Positions 1 through 11,400 of a stretch of DNA of 64,000 bases are shown here, in pieces. The stretch covers positions 226,001-290,000 of the forward strand of contig JAJGOT010000215.1 of the NCBI GenBank assembly GCA_022457155.1, given 5' to 3'. The notes below the pieces were generated by a model. The model saw only the letters and a program-made list of their open reading frames with translations. It had not been told where the DNA came from and made no database searches. This DNA comes from Cladopsammia gracilis. Taxonomy: Eukaryota > Cnidaria > Anthozoa > Scleractinia > Dendrophylliidae. Position 1 is the first letter of the stretch; every line of letters starts with the position of its first letter. The position numbers and the translations under genes were made by a program.

Positions 1-1299
1 TATCATTAATTTTTCTGCAAACTTGGCCAAACAAAAAAATGCCAGACGGCTATATTTGCATTGGTGTAAAAATTCCCATTTTCAATTTCTCAGGAAACAA
101 AAATTAAAATTTGTTTGTCAATTTCCAAAAAAACAAAACAAATTACATTTTTCTAATATGATTACAATTCAGATTTTACTTCAATTTCCAATTTTTCTCA
201 ATTCAATTATTACTCATGTGCATAGCGGCATAAGTTATAAAATGGGCTCCATTTTTCTTATTATTTTTATTTTTTTTTTTGGTGTCACGATTTTGCATGC
301 AAATTTATGCACGCATATTTTAAATTGTGCACTTCCAGTTCATAGACTTCCTGTTTAGTGACTTCTGGCTACTCCCACTTCTGGTAAAACAGCGTTACTG
401 AAGTGTCACGACAGCATCTCCTACAATCCTACTTATACTACTAATGTTCACATGCATTTGGTATATATGACTTATATGACTTATATTAGTTTATCTAGAT
501 ATGCCCCTTTCCTCTCCTTCCTATATACAAATGTGACTTAATTTAAGTATTATCATCTGCTAAGGTTTGGAGAAATAAATAAATGTAAAAATGTAAAAAA
601 TGTAAAAATTTTCAATTTCTTTCCCCAGGAGGGGTACTTTCATATGTCAGCTATATGGGTTTGTGCCTCTGTGAAGGATAAGGTTTTCAAACAGTTTAGC
701 CTTAGATAGCAGGGGTAGATCTAGGGCAGGGGTGCAGGGGGTGCGCACCCCCCCCCATCCCCCCCCTGAGATGACCTGCATCTTTCTAATATAACTAGTA
801 TTCTTGTTTACGTCACCCTTCAGTTACATCATTCCTTAGAGGTGCACCCCCTCCTAAGAAAAATCCTGGATCCGCCCCTGGATAGGGTATAGAAATCAAA
901 GAGTTTTGGTTTAGAATAGGGTCTTATTTACCAGGAAACTGATCAGTGGCATCAAAATAGAGTTTCTGGAAAATGACAAGTCTGGGATAGGGTAGGGATT
1001 TTTGATGTCTTGTCCAGAATAGGGTTGCAAAATGCATCTGAACATGGTCTGGTATAGGGTGAGGGCTTCAGAGTCCTAATGGCACATTAGAGTACCCCCG
1101 CCCCCTTCCCAGGTTCCCACCCCCTTTTCTCTTGTGCCTCACTCCCCACTCCAAGCTGTCAACCCAGTCTGTAAATTATTGGACACTCAATCATGGTCTT
1201 GTAGGTGTGCATGACATATCCTTAAGGTCTAACTGTGCATGTACCGGTACATGCCAGCTCATCACCCATCATATGAAATTTCTGTCTTTTTGTTTCCAG
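1..1299. other. Upstream flank of the MARCH-like gene; no coding exon supported
   Basis: No convincing coding exon is seen here. From about 610 to 1090 the DNA has phrases such as 'ggataaggttttcaaac' and 'gggtactt' that recur at about 2105-2390 in the intron of the following gene, so this is probably a dispersed repeat. Positions 745-770 hold C runs. The intron acceptor just before 1300 implies that a 5' untranslated exon lies in or upstream of this stretch; I could not place it. Confidence 0.4.
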
Positions 1300-3295
1300 A
1301 TGTCCTCTTCAAGTTTACCTTGTTTAAACAAGGAGGAAGTCGAGAGTGACTGTTCATTAAGATATACCGGTAATCATAAAAAGAAAAAGGAAACATTTGG
1401 AATGGTCAGTGAACCTCTGTTGCCATTGGTAAGGAAAAATGTGCAAGGAACCAAAACAAAAGATTCAAAGCACTCTGAAAGTGTTATGGACAATGCTTCT
1501 GATGCTGCATGTGAGGGCTCTCATTTAGTAACAGAAAATGGTGCGAGGTCGGCATCTCTGGAATACTGCTTCTTTTGCTCACAAAGTGGACCGGTGATTA
1601 AAGAGAAGGGTTGTGATGATCAAAAGTCAAAAAGGAAAACTAAATCACAAAGTGCACTGGTTTTAATTTCCTTTGGTTCAGATGGCACAACACCACCTCA
1701 GTTGCATGCAAGTTCTCATGGTAATTTGACAGGTGCAAGGAGTATGTCAGCTTCAGTTTTAAACAGTGCTGCTTTAAAAGTTCAACAGTCCAACAGGAAT
1801 ATCCCAAAAGATCAAAGCATTTCTTCAACACTTAGTAAGGGTACCGAAATGTATGAAAGTTGTGGATTGATGTGTCGCATTTGTCATAGCGGCAGTGAAG
1901 AAGAGGAGCTTATAAGACCCTGTCGGTGTACGGGAACAGTAAAGCATGCTCACCAGAGCTGTATACTGAACTGGGTTTCCAAATCTGGAAATCAGAGCTG
2001 CGAGCTGTGCAAGTTTAAATTTAGAACACGGAAGGAAAGTGTCAAGTGCCTCTGGAAGGTGTGTCTTGGTTATATTTTATTTCAGTGCTATATTTTAACG
2101 GGGAGTGGGGGGTACTCACTTATGTGACCTTAACAGTCACATGCGACCCGCCAGGATAAGGTTTTCATTTTTTTTGTCTTGAAATGGTATAGATTTTATC
2201 ACTTTTTTTGTCTTAATGGGGTATTTTTACATGGCCTAATGTCTTAAACAGGATATGCATATTGTAGGCACTGACTTCCACTACAACAAAGTCAGTCAGG
2301 GACAATTTGTAAATGTCTTTATAGATGATGTCTCAAAAACTGCAATTCTGTCTTTAATAGGGTAGGAAAATCAGATAGTTGTGTCTTAACCCTTTTAACT
2401 CTCAAGAGTGTCAAAGAACAAAATTCAAGAAAAATCCCAAATTTCGTTTTGTAAAATATTGAAAAACAAATGGTACCATGCAAAAGTACTGCTGAAGAGG
2501 TTTCATTTGAATGGTCACACCGTAGGATTTCATTGAGAGACTCAAAAGTTAAAAATGCACAATGTACATGTCTCCATAATTGACTCTAGGAGTGAAAGGG
2601 TTAAACAAGGTCAGGGTTTGAGTGGCCTGGCCACTTCTCCCTACCCAAGCATCTGTCGAGTACCCCACCCCCCAAGGTATTTAAATGTGAGGAACTAATT
2701 AAGCAGTCTTGAAATGTATCCACTCAGGAGGATACTTCCTTCAGTTTTATGCACATAAATTAAAAAAATTATTATGTAGCAGCCTCTCATTGACAGCTCT
2801 GTATTAAAACTTTCCAATTTAACTTATTGACAAATGTTTTGTTTGCAGTGGAGATTCCCTGAGGTGAGCACCAAAGGATGGCTTCATATTGGCCTTTTTA
2901 TTGCGTTTGCAACAATGCTTCTTACTTCCATTACTTGGATCATATGGTCGCGCGTCAGCAGAACTCCATCAGCAATTGCGGAACGAACTACAGAGGAGGT
3001 GAAGTTTGCATACATGGTGAATGGTTTATTCATCGCTTTGGCTGTTGGTGGTTTGTACTTTGACAGCTTAAAGCATTTTAAACAGTATTCAAAGCGATGG
3101 GCTGCACTGAATCGAAATGTAGTAGTGGAGTGTTACACAAGTGAAGACAGTGGCAAAGTCAAAGGATTGGGTGTTACATTGCTGCAAAGTGCACGCAGTC
3201 CTGATTCAAGTCCGTCTTCAGTCAGCATGGCCATGGAAGAAACCGAAACATCGCATGGAAGTACTAGCAGACGCGAAGCTGCAGATTGGGTTTAA
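1300..3295 (+). CDS. MARCH1/8-like membrane-associated RING-CH E3 ubiquitin ligase, 2 coding exons, 401 aa
   Basis: Coding exons are 1300-2058 and 2849-3295, joined in phase 0 by a GT-AG intron. The ATG at 1300 directly follows an acceptor (tgtttccag), so the 5' UTR is probably spliced. Residues 1-185 are Ser/Lys-rich and low complexity. A C4HC3 RING-CH domain follows: C192, C195, C208, C210, H218, C221, C234, C237, with the conserved Trp at 225. Exon 2 gives two hydrophobic segments (about 264-287 and 306-326) with a short loop, then a polar Ser-rich tail, matching MARCH1/8 topology. Family members recruit E2 enzymes at endosomal or plasma membranes and ubiquitinate membrane proteins. The W-x(2)-L-x-A-x-N-R-x-V-like segment after TM2 favours MARCH1/8 over MARCH4/9/11. 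It is longer than vertebrate MARCH1/8 (about 290 aa) because of the N-terminal extension. Confidence 0.88.
2391..2604 (+). repeat. Short fold-back repeat (family A), full-length copy in the MARCH intron
   Basis: It is about 210 bp with inverted ends (ttaacccttttaactctc at the left; gagtgaaagggttaa at the right). The core contains 'tgaagaggtttcatttgaat' and 'tcacaccgtaggatttcat'. At least nine related copies or fragments occur elsewhere in the window (10580, 21287, 35015, 40752, 59205, 60521, 62919, 63086, 63795). Non-autonomous MITE-like structure; no coding capacity. Confidence 0.75.
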
Positions 3296-5304
3296 AAGGA
3301 GTTTGGATTGTAAATCAGCATTCATTCTATAGTTGTATTATGAAACACAGCTTCAGACATTATAGTAATACAGTACTGTAAAGGTTTCATTTGCATATAA
3401 GAATATTAATAGTATATACAAAGAATTGTCACAAAAAAGTCAGTTGCATGCTTATCAGGAGTTTATAGCCACTGGATTACTAAAATTAACCTATTATTAT
3501 ATTTGATGGAGATGTCACAACTAATAATTAGCTGAAAATATACAGAAAAACTTTCAGAGACCAATGTGTTGTTCCAGACATCCACCACCCCACCAACCTG
3601 CTGAGAATTCAAAATTAGGTTTATTTCTTTCCTTAAAACTATGACAGACTCCCCCCTCCCCCCCCCCCTGTAGGTAGGACGACATATGGATATTTCCTGT
3701 AATTGAACATCTGTACTGTTGTTAGTCCAGAGGTATATCTAGAGGTAGATAGTCTGTAAGTATGCCCCAAATTATAAAATTAAAATATATCATTGACACA
3801 TAGAAATCTGCAATAAGTGAATAACAATTGCCTAGAATATACATGGTGATTGCCAAAAATAGAAGTGACAATCACATTCGTAGTTAAGCTAGGAGTGATG
3901 CTAGCTAGACTGACTATCATTTGAGGTGGGATGACACAGATGTAACATATCTGATTGTTTGGCATGTAAAATAAAGGTCTGGTTGTTCACTTCTAAAATG
4001 AAAACAGCATATGTCAAAAGTGCGGCGTGAAATATGGGTGATATCTTATGATTGGCTTATTGTCATTACTAGCAAAACCCTGCCACTTATGTCGCTGAGA
4101 GAAAATGTATTATCAATACTGTTAGTTGTCAGTAATGGTTTCTAATTGACTGAAAAAAAGAGGGTTGTACTTATAGGTAGATATAAAAGCTATACAATAT
4201 AATAATATATAACTTGCCATGAGCTGGCCCTTTAAATGATACTAGATATATACACTCAGCAAGGTGACATCTGAATTGCACTGATAGTAAATTACTGTTC
4301 AATGTGAATTGCAAAGAAATTAGGAAATTTGCAAACTTTTTGACTGTAATTTCGTTAAGCTTTAAGAGTAAGATTGCATGGACATCATCATCAGCAACCG
4401 TTGAGGACTCAAGACTTAAACCTTAGCCAACTTGCCAAAAATAGCGAAATGTAATGAAATTCAGTTTTGTCAAGAGTTACATGTAGATTCAATGTATTTT
4501 CGCTAGCCACATTGCAATAATTGTGTACAGAAAACACTGCAGTGTGTAGAAACCAAACTGTGAATGGTTTCATAAATGCAAAGAGAACGAAAAGATGAAT
4601 GTTTATAATTTAATCCGCCAAGTTTTATCTAAGTCAATTTATTACTCTATAATCTTTTCTTTGCACGCAAAAATCAACCATAGTTTTATTTTATGTTTCA
4701 TTTGACTTAACAAATAAAGCAAAATTGTTGTGACATTGCAACTGGTAAAAAGTTATTTTGGCTAGCGGCTAGCACTACGATTGAGTTTGTTCAACTGAGC
4801 CCTGATCAGCAATGGCAACAATGGCTGTAGGCTCTATGTGTGAAGGGAGTGCAATTAGGGATTACAACTAGTAAAAATTAGGGTGCTGGGAGCAGTAGTG
4901 CATAAAAATTGCTTTAAAGACAAGAAAAGTTAATCAGAATTAAAATAATTCACCATGTGAATGATTCAAATGCAATTAAAGTGGAGCAATATTAATAATT
5001 TACTCAAAAAGTAACTTCTGACATTTTGATTTAATTAATAAATCTGACCTTGTGTTTGTCATTTTAGGCAAGTTTATAATTGAACAAACTGTTTAAATGA
5101 AAATCTGTATCTGGTGTACCGATATCATTAAACCTTTTTTTTGTTAAAGCTGGTGAAACGCTATAGGCATGACCACAGTACCTAAGTTTAATTAAGTGCT
5201 GTAATTTTAAAATATTGCATTGTTCGGACGTTTACTTTTAATAAACTTTGTTTTTATTATCACTGCATATTTTACATATTACACATTCAAACCTCAGTGT
5301 TCCC
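3296..5304. other. 3' UTR and intergenic DNA after the MARCH-like gene
   Basis: AT-rich non-coding DNA with no supported gene. A candidate polyadenylation signal AATAAA lies at 3970-3975, and further AATAAA motifs lie downstream (about 4710). The true 3' end cannot be fixed from sequence alone. A C-rich run is at about 3650-3670. Confidence 0.4.
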
Positions 5305-5966
5305 ACCTCTCGTAAGCGACCACCTCTCCTTAGCGACCACCTCTCGTAAGCGACCATCTCTCCAAAGTGACCACCTCTCCTTAAAGGCGACCGCCTCTTC
5401 ACAGCGACCACCCGGAGGACCGCCTCTCCTAAGTGACCACCTCTCCTAAGCGACCAACTCTGCTAAGTGACTACCTCTCCTAAGCGACCACCTCTGCTAA
5501 GTGACTACCTCTCGTAAGTGACCACCTCTGCTAAGCGACCACCTCTGCTAAGTGACTACCTCTCCTAAGCGACCACCTCTCCTAAGTGACCACCTCTGCT
5601 AAGCGACCACCTCTCCTAAGTGACTACCTCTCGTAAGCGACCACCTCTGCTAAGCGACCACCTCTCGTAAGCGACCATCTCTCCTAAGTGACCACCTCTG
5701 CTAAGCGACCACCTCTCCTAAGTGACCGCCTCTCCTAAGTGACCACCTCTGCTAAGCGACCATCTCTCCTAAGTGACCGCCTCTCCTAAGTGACCACCTC
5801 TCCTAAGCGACCACCTCTCCTAAGTGACCACCTCTGCTAAGCGACCACCTCTCGTAAGCGACCACCTCTGCTAAGCGACCACCTCTCGTAAGCGACCACC
5901 TCTCGTAAGCGACCACCTCTCCTTAGCGACCACCTCTCCTTAGCGACCACCTCTCGTAAGAGACTA
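5305..5966. repeat. 17-bp minisatellite, about 39 units
   Basis: Tandem array of a 17-bp unit, consensus close to CCACCTCTCCTAAGCGA. Variants alternate at two positions (cct/gct/cgt and agc/agt). It resumes at 6478-6556 after an inserted MITE. The unit resembles the inward repeats of pogo/Tigger-like ends at 16716-17520 and 25477-25796. No spacers, so not a CRISPR array. Confidence 0.9.
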
Positions 5967-6477
5967 CCTTATTACATGAAATTTTCGCGACACGTTAATT
6001 TCGCGAATTTCGCGATTTAAAAAAAATGACGCGACAATTAAATGTCGCGAAAATAACATGACGCGAAAATTAAGTGACGCACATTATGTCAATATAAATA
6101 ATTAAAAAAACGACTTTATTACCATTACACATGTTTATAACAATCATTTTGAAATATTCTGTGGTAATGTTCTGGTCCTTCAAGAATAGACTACAAACCG
6201 TGTGTTGTATACACTGTGAGAACATCTTTCTTGTTACTGTTTACATAATCAGTTGCGTTTCTGTTTATTTCGACATTGTTGATTAAGTTGTTTGATCAAA
6301 TTCGGGGACATGTTAAATAACATTGACAAAGAAATAAAGTGTGTCTCACTCAAAAACGCGAAATTAAAGTGAGTCAAAATTCAAAATACTCGCAAAATCG
6401 CGAAATTAAAGTGTCGCGAAATATGCGAACCTCAAAATCGCGAAATTAACGTGTCGCGAAAATTTCATGTAATAAGG
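5967..6477 (+). mobile_element. TA-flanked MITE (family B), copy 1
   Basis: 511 bp bounded by TA on both sides. Long terminal inverted repeats start CCTTATTACATGAAATTTT and continue through repeated 'tcgcgaaatta' motifs. It is inserted inside the 17-bp minisatellite. TA duplication and inverted ends fit a Tc1/mariner-superfamily non-autonomous element. No transposase is encoded. Confidence 0.85.
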
Positions 6478-6556
6478 TACCTCTCCTTAGCGGCCACCTC
6501 TCCTTAGCGGTCACCTCTCCTAAGCGACCACCTCTCGTAAGCGATCACCTCTCCGA
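6478..6556. repeat. Continuation of the 17-bp minisatellite
   Basis: Four to five further units of the array at 5305-5966, split from it by the family-B MITE. This shows that the MITE inserted after the array had formed. Confidence 0.8.
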
Positions 6557-6955
6557 AGTGGTTTAAGGAAGGCTTAAGGAGAGTTGATCTGGGGACGTTG
6601 AGCCACACCCTACAAGCCTCTGTTTAAACTGATCCCACAAGAAGAAAAAAAAAGAGACCAGAGTCTCTGTAGATCGGCACAGACCAAACTTAGCAGGGCC
6701 GGATCCAGGAATTTCTGAAAGGGGCTCCGGCTCCATGCTTCCCTGGAAATTTTTTTCTATTTTTCCCTCTGAAATGCCATTTCCAGCATTCCTGAAACTC
6801 GAAAAGCGTTTATTAAGTGAAGAAAATTAACAATCAGTCAATTGGCGGAAGTCAAACAACTGTGTATAAAACAAATTTATTTTATTATTTTTATGAACCA
6901 CAAGGGAGACACAGGTCTGACACAGGTATTAGTTTCCTTTCATTGATTTTATATA

Positions 6956-7890
6956 CCTTATTACATGAAATTTTCGCGACACGTTAATTTCGCGATTTTG
7001 AGGTTCGTATATTTCGCGACACCTTAATTTCGCGATTTTGTGAAAATTTTGCATTTTGACTCACTTTAATTTCGCGTTTTTGAGTGAGACACACTTTATT
7101 TCTTTGTCAATGTTATTTAACATGTCCCTGAATTTGATCAAACAACTTAATCAACAATGTCCAAATAAACAGAAACGCAACTGATTATGTAAACAGTAAC
7201 AAGAAAGATGTTCTCACAGTGTATACAAGGCACGGTTTGTAGTTCATGCTTGAAGGACCAGATAATTACCACAGAGTAGTTCAAAATGATTGTTATAAAC
7301 GTGTGTAATGGTAATAAAGTCGGTTTTTTTAATTATTGACATAATAATAATAATATAATAATAATAACTTTATTTCTATAGCGCTCTTATCCCATGCTCA
7401 AGGCGCTTTACAGTCATATAAACAACGTTATTGAAAAAAAAATTACAAATTTACAACCAAATCCTATTATATTTACAATGAACAAAAAAAAGGAAAAAAT
7501 TAAAACTAAAGCAACTATTAAATCATCACTATTAAATCAGAAATTAGCTCTAAAACTAATGGAAAATATACAAATCTATAAAAACAATGATCCGTTATTA
7601 CTGAATTTAGTAAACAAGTACGTCTTAAGTGATCTTTTAAAACTCGAGATGGTGTTGGACTTCCGAATTTCATAGGGTATTAAGTTCCATTCTCTTGGTG
7701 CATGAACAGCGAATGCTCTATCTCCGTAGGTCTTGGTATACGATCTAGGTTGCGATCTAATGTGCGTCACTTAATTTTCGCGTCATGTTATTTTCGCGAC
7801 ATTTAATTTTCGCGTCACTTAAATTTCGCGATTTTTTTAAATCGCGAAATTCGCGAAATTAACGTGTCGCGAAAATTTCATGTAATAAGA
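6956..7890 (-). mobile_element. TA-flanked MITE (family B), copy 2, interrupted by a LINE fragment
   Basis: Reverse-complement copy of the element at 5967-6477: same CCTTATTACATG ends, same TA duplication, same internal phrases (for example 'aacatgtccctgaatttgatc'). It is longer only because about 410 bp of LINE 3' end (7345-7758) sits inside it. Together with copy 1 it forms a large inverted repeat separated by about 480 bp. Confidence 0.85.
7345..7758 (-). mobile_element. 3' end of a CR1/L2-type LINE (C-terminal reverse transcriptase remnant)
   Basis: On the minus strand, a 64-codon open frame (7576-7770) contains the typical C-terminal tail of CR1/L2-group non-LTR retrotransposons: a Y-G-D-R-A-F block, 'APREWN.IP.EIR', then 'SFKRSLKTYLF'. 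It is followed by a short 3' UTR with 'aaagcgccttgagcatggg' and an (ATT)n tail, the usual 3' terminus of such elements. It is 5'-truncated and inserted in the family-B MITE. Non-functional. Confidence 0.8.
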
Positions 7891-8426
7891 TATATTTTTC
7901 GTTATCAGCTAGTTTTATTTTTGTCTATCATTGTCGTTGGATTCGTCGTTGGACGGGAATAGAAACCGAGGCAAAAAAGACTGGAACTGAGTTTTCGCAA
8001 CAAATCCAGAAAACCTGGGAAAGAAAACAAGCAGCCAATCAGATCGTTTATTCATAAATTTGGCGCGATTTCAGAGAAACCTTCGCGGCAGAAACTGACT
8101 TAACGCAGAAAGCAGAATTTGAGCGAAGCATTTGATAGTTCTATCGTCTCTTAGCCGACATCTTATGCAGAAAATACAGCGAGAAGGTATAGTAAAATGG
8201 CTTGCATCTGAAATTCGTGTTAAAGAAATACTGTTGTGCGATCTGCGCTGCATGTTTCTGTTCTGCCTCGTCGCTCTGTGAAAGCGTGCATGTATAAGCT
8301 TAAGTCTTATATCCGAATCAATTTTATGTTATTAACACTGAGACACTAGGCTAAATTATTTTTTTATCTGTTTTCACAGAATTTTGCGATCTGATCTTTT
8401 AAAGAACGTTCAGAGAAACAAACAAG
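7891..8426 (+). promoter_or_regulatory. Probable RIF1 promoter and 5' UTR
   Basis: Between the MITE and the RIF1 start codon. A CCAAT box lies at 8035-8039 and an E2F-like site (TTTGGCGC) at 8059-8066, about 24 bp apart. This arrangement is common in S-phase gene promoters and fits RIF1, which acts in replication timing. The transcription start is not determinable by eye. Confidence 0.45.
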
Positions 8427-11400
8427 ATGGTAACGATACCTGAATGCGAGGGACTTTTTGAACCTCTTCTTCGAACTCTCGAGGACAAGATGGCGGCTAC
8501 AGACGACAAGGTTGACGCATACCTGAGAATGACCGAGTAAGTTATCCAGAAACACACGAGTTAAAGGTTTAGATAAGTTATTCAATTATACAAAGCTTGT
8601 CTTCGACGTCTTGTAACTGGTTTCGATTAATGGTTGATTTTATTAATTCTATGACTTATCAAATTATCAAAGAAGTCATGATCATGTGCAGGTTGGAATG
8701 GTATAGAACGAATAATCGTTCGAATCTCAGATCATTGTGTGGCACGACAATGTTAGTTTGCTTGTTTCTATACTGATAATTTGTTCCTTTTTAAACTTTT
8801 TTTAGCCGCCTGAGAGAGGAAGAGGATGTATTTGTAAAAGAGCTGCTTGATTTTATTAAAAGAGTTGTTTTGGTCTTTAAGGTGAGTTAACCATATGGCA
8901 CTAGAGGGAGATCAATATCTGGTTTCTCCTTACAATATAAATACTCGTACCGAGCAAAAAGGTGAAGAGACTTTAGATGACTATCAACAGGAGATTAGTG
9001 TCTTGATGTGCCACCTTGCATATCACAGATGTTGTTTATAGACCTTCACTGTACAGTTAACTATCTTAAGACGGATGCCTCTCTAAGACAGACATCCATT
9101 ATTGGCTGCTTCTGGCCAGATTTCATTTGTTCGTCTGTAACTAAACTCTCTTTAAGGCAGGCGGACACCTCTCTAAGGGACAGCTAGAACTGGTATTGAC
9201 ACTGGTACTGATATTCGAGATTTGCCATTTGAGTAAAACAGTGAATCGTTTTAACGTTATGTTTATTTTCCACATCTGTAGCAAGAAATCAAATCTGATA
9301 AATCTGACCTCTGCCAGGCATCCCTGCAAGCTCTTGGTCATTGTGTCTATCAAGAACAAATAGCGAAGTAAGTATCGATCTATTATTTCAAGTAAATGTT
9401 CACTTGTAGTTAGAGGGTCCCCTTTACAGTACTTTTTTTATTCCTGAAATTTATTATTTTTGCAGTTCCATTAGTCTTTCTGATGGTCAAGATCTTGTAC
9501 AAGGTAAGTTTAAAGATTTAAGTTTTGTTAATTTTTAACCCAAGTTGTAAGATGCAATTTAATTGAGTTGTTAATGTTTTAATAAATTTTGCATTCTCAA
9601 TTATTATTGTCTGGTCCATCCCCTGTAGGTCTTCTGACGAGAATTCAAGAATCTGAAGATAAAGGAGTATGCACACGAGCATTGTGGTGCCTAGCTAAAC
9701 AGAATTTGGACAGTGTGATAATAAAGACCAAGGTATAGTATTGGTAGTGTCTTGCACGTATATGTGCTGTTCATAAGATGTCAATAAATAAATTGACATT
9801 TTATGAACAGTAAAATATCTCATTAACCACCAGCCCTTGGGAAGAAGAAAGGTGATTGCATAGGGGAGCTTGAGAAAATCTGAATACAGTTTTTTGACTG
9901 CAGCATTCAAATTCAAATAGATGCCAGAGGTGTTTATTTAAAACTTAGCTGAGTTGACGCACATTTATTTGAACAATGGTGTTTATTCGGGGCCCAGCAT
10001 TTAATCGAGAAAATACAGTAAAATTTATGGAGCGACATGGCATAGAAACAGCAACATTAGTGAAGTGCAATGATGGTGAACAACAGAAGATTCTGTGAAA
10101 TTGTAAACTAGTAGCATGGTAGTGCAGAAAACTCTGACAGTGACACGGGAACCTCACAAAATTACAAAATGACGGGGCTTGAATTTCAGGCTTGAAATAT
10201 GCGCACCCCCTAATGGGGCCTTATTAATATGGACACTGTTTGGAGGAGAGGTGTCCATATAAAGTGCCTGATGTCATTTTTTTGTTTTAATTTGTTTTAT
10301 AGCTGGAGTCCATTCTGTTCACTTTGGAATCAGTTATCACCAGGAATCTGCAGTCTGTGACGGTCGATCATGAAGCTCTAAGTGTGATTGAAAAGTAATT
10401 GTCTACAGCTATTTCAATTAACGTTGTCGGATGAAAAAGGCGAAAAGCCAAGACCGCAAGGTAGTATGGGATTTTTAAGCAATGCTATTTACCCTAACCC
10501 ATACTGCCTTGCAGTCTTGGCTTTAAGCTTTTATCCGACAACGTTAATTGAATTAGCTGTATATTTACTTAACCTTTCATTAACCCTTAAACTCCCAAGA
10601 GTGCCAAAAATCAGATTACTACAAGAAAAATCCCAAATTTTATTTTGTAAAATATTGAAAAAGAAATGGCACCATGCAAATTTAGTGTTGAAGAGGTTTC
10701 ATTTGAATGGTCACACCATAGGATTTCATCCTCAGACTCAAAAGTTAGAACTTCAATACATGTCTCTGTAATCATAACTCTGGGAGTGAAAGGGTAACTC
10801 TTTGGTTATTTAGAATGTGTTAATTGATTAATTATTTGTTGCGTTTGCAAATCTAGGGTCTTTTGCAGGCCCATCATTAGTTATCCAGCAACCAGCTATT
10901 ATATGCATGGCCAGCGACTACAGTAAAGATAAGCGGCACTCGACATTTGAAAATGACTTAAAGACAACAAGCATGCAGTGTTGCAGATAAGAGAGGGGTT
11001 GACCCCTTAAAATTATTCATTGACTCCCTGCCTTTGAAAGTTAACTGGAACACTGAGCATGGAAGACTTTCTTTGTTTTATAACCGGATAAACTGACTGA
11101 ATAAATGTTAAGAAGAACAGAACTTAATTGAACTTTATGTGCGTGATGGATTGTACGTGCGCTAACACTACACACGAGTGCACACATTGGTTACATTTCT
11201 ATTTCAAATTCAAACTCGCTATGACGTATTTAAAATGGCGCGAGCGAGGATTCGTGGTTGTGTTGTGAAAGTTTTTTGGAGAATTGTTGTAAAGTTTTTA
11301 CCGTAGATTTTTATGGTCTTAGTTTGGACATTAAAATCCGCTGAGGATGTTTTACTTCTGCCGTGTAGTTTCGTCTGTGGACCGTTGAATTCCGCTGCTG

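Noticed and set aside
1132..1299. N-terminal extension of the MARCH-like frame
   Set aside because: A strong acceptor directly precedes the ATG at 1300, and the upstream stretch has no domain; treated as intron.
5305..5966. Possible CRISPR array
   Set aside because: Units are directly adjacent 17-mers without spacers, in an animal genome; it is a minisatellite.
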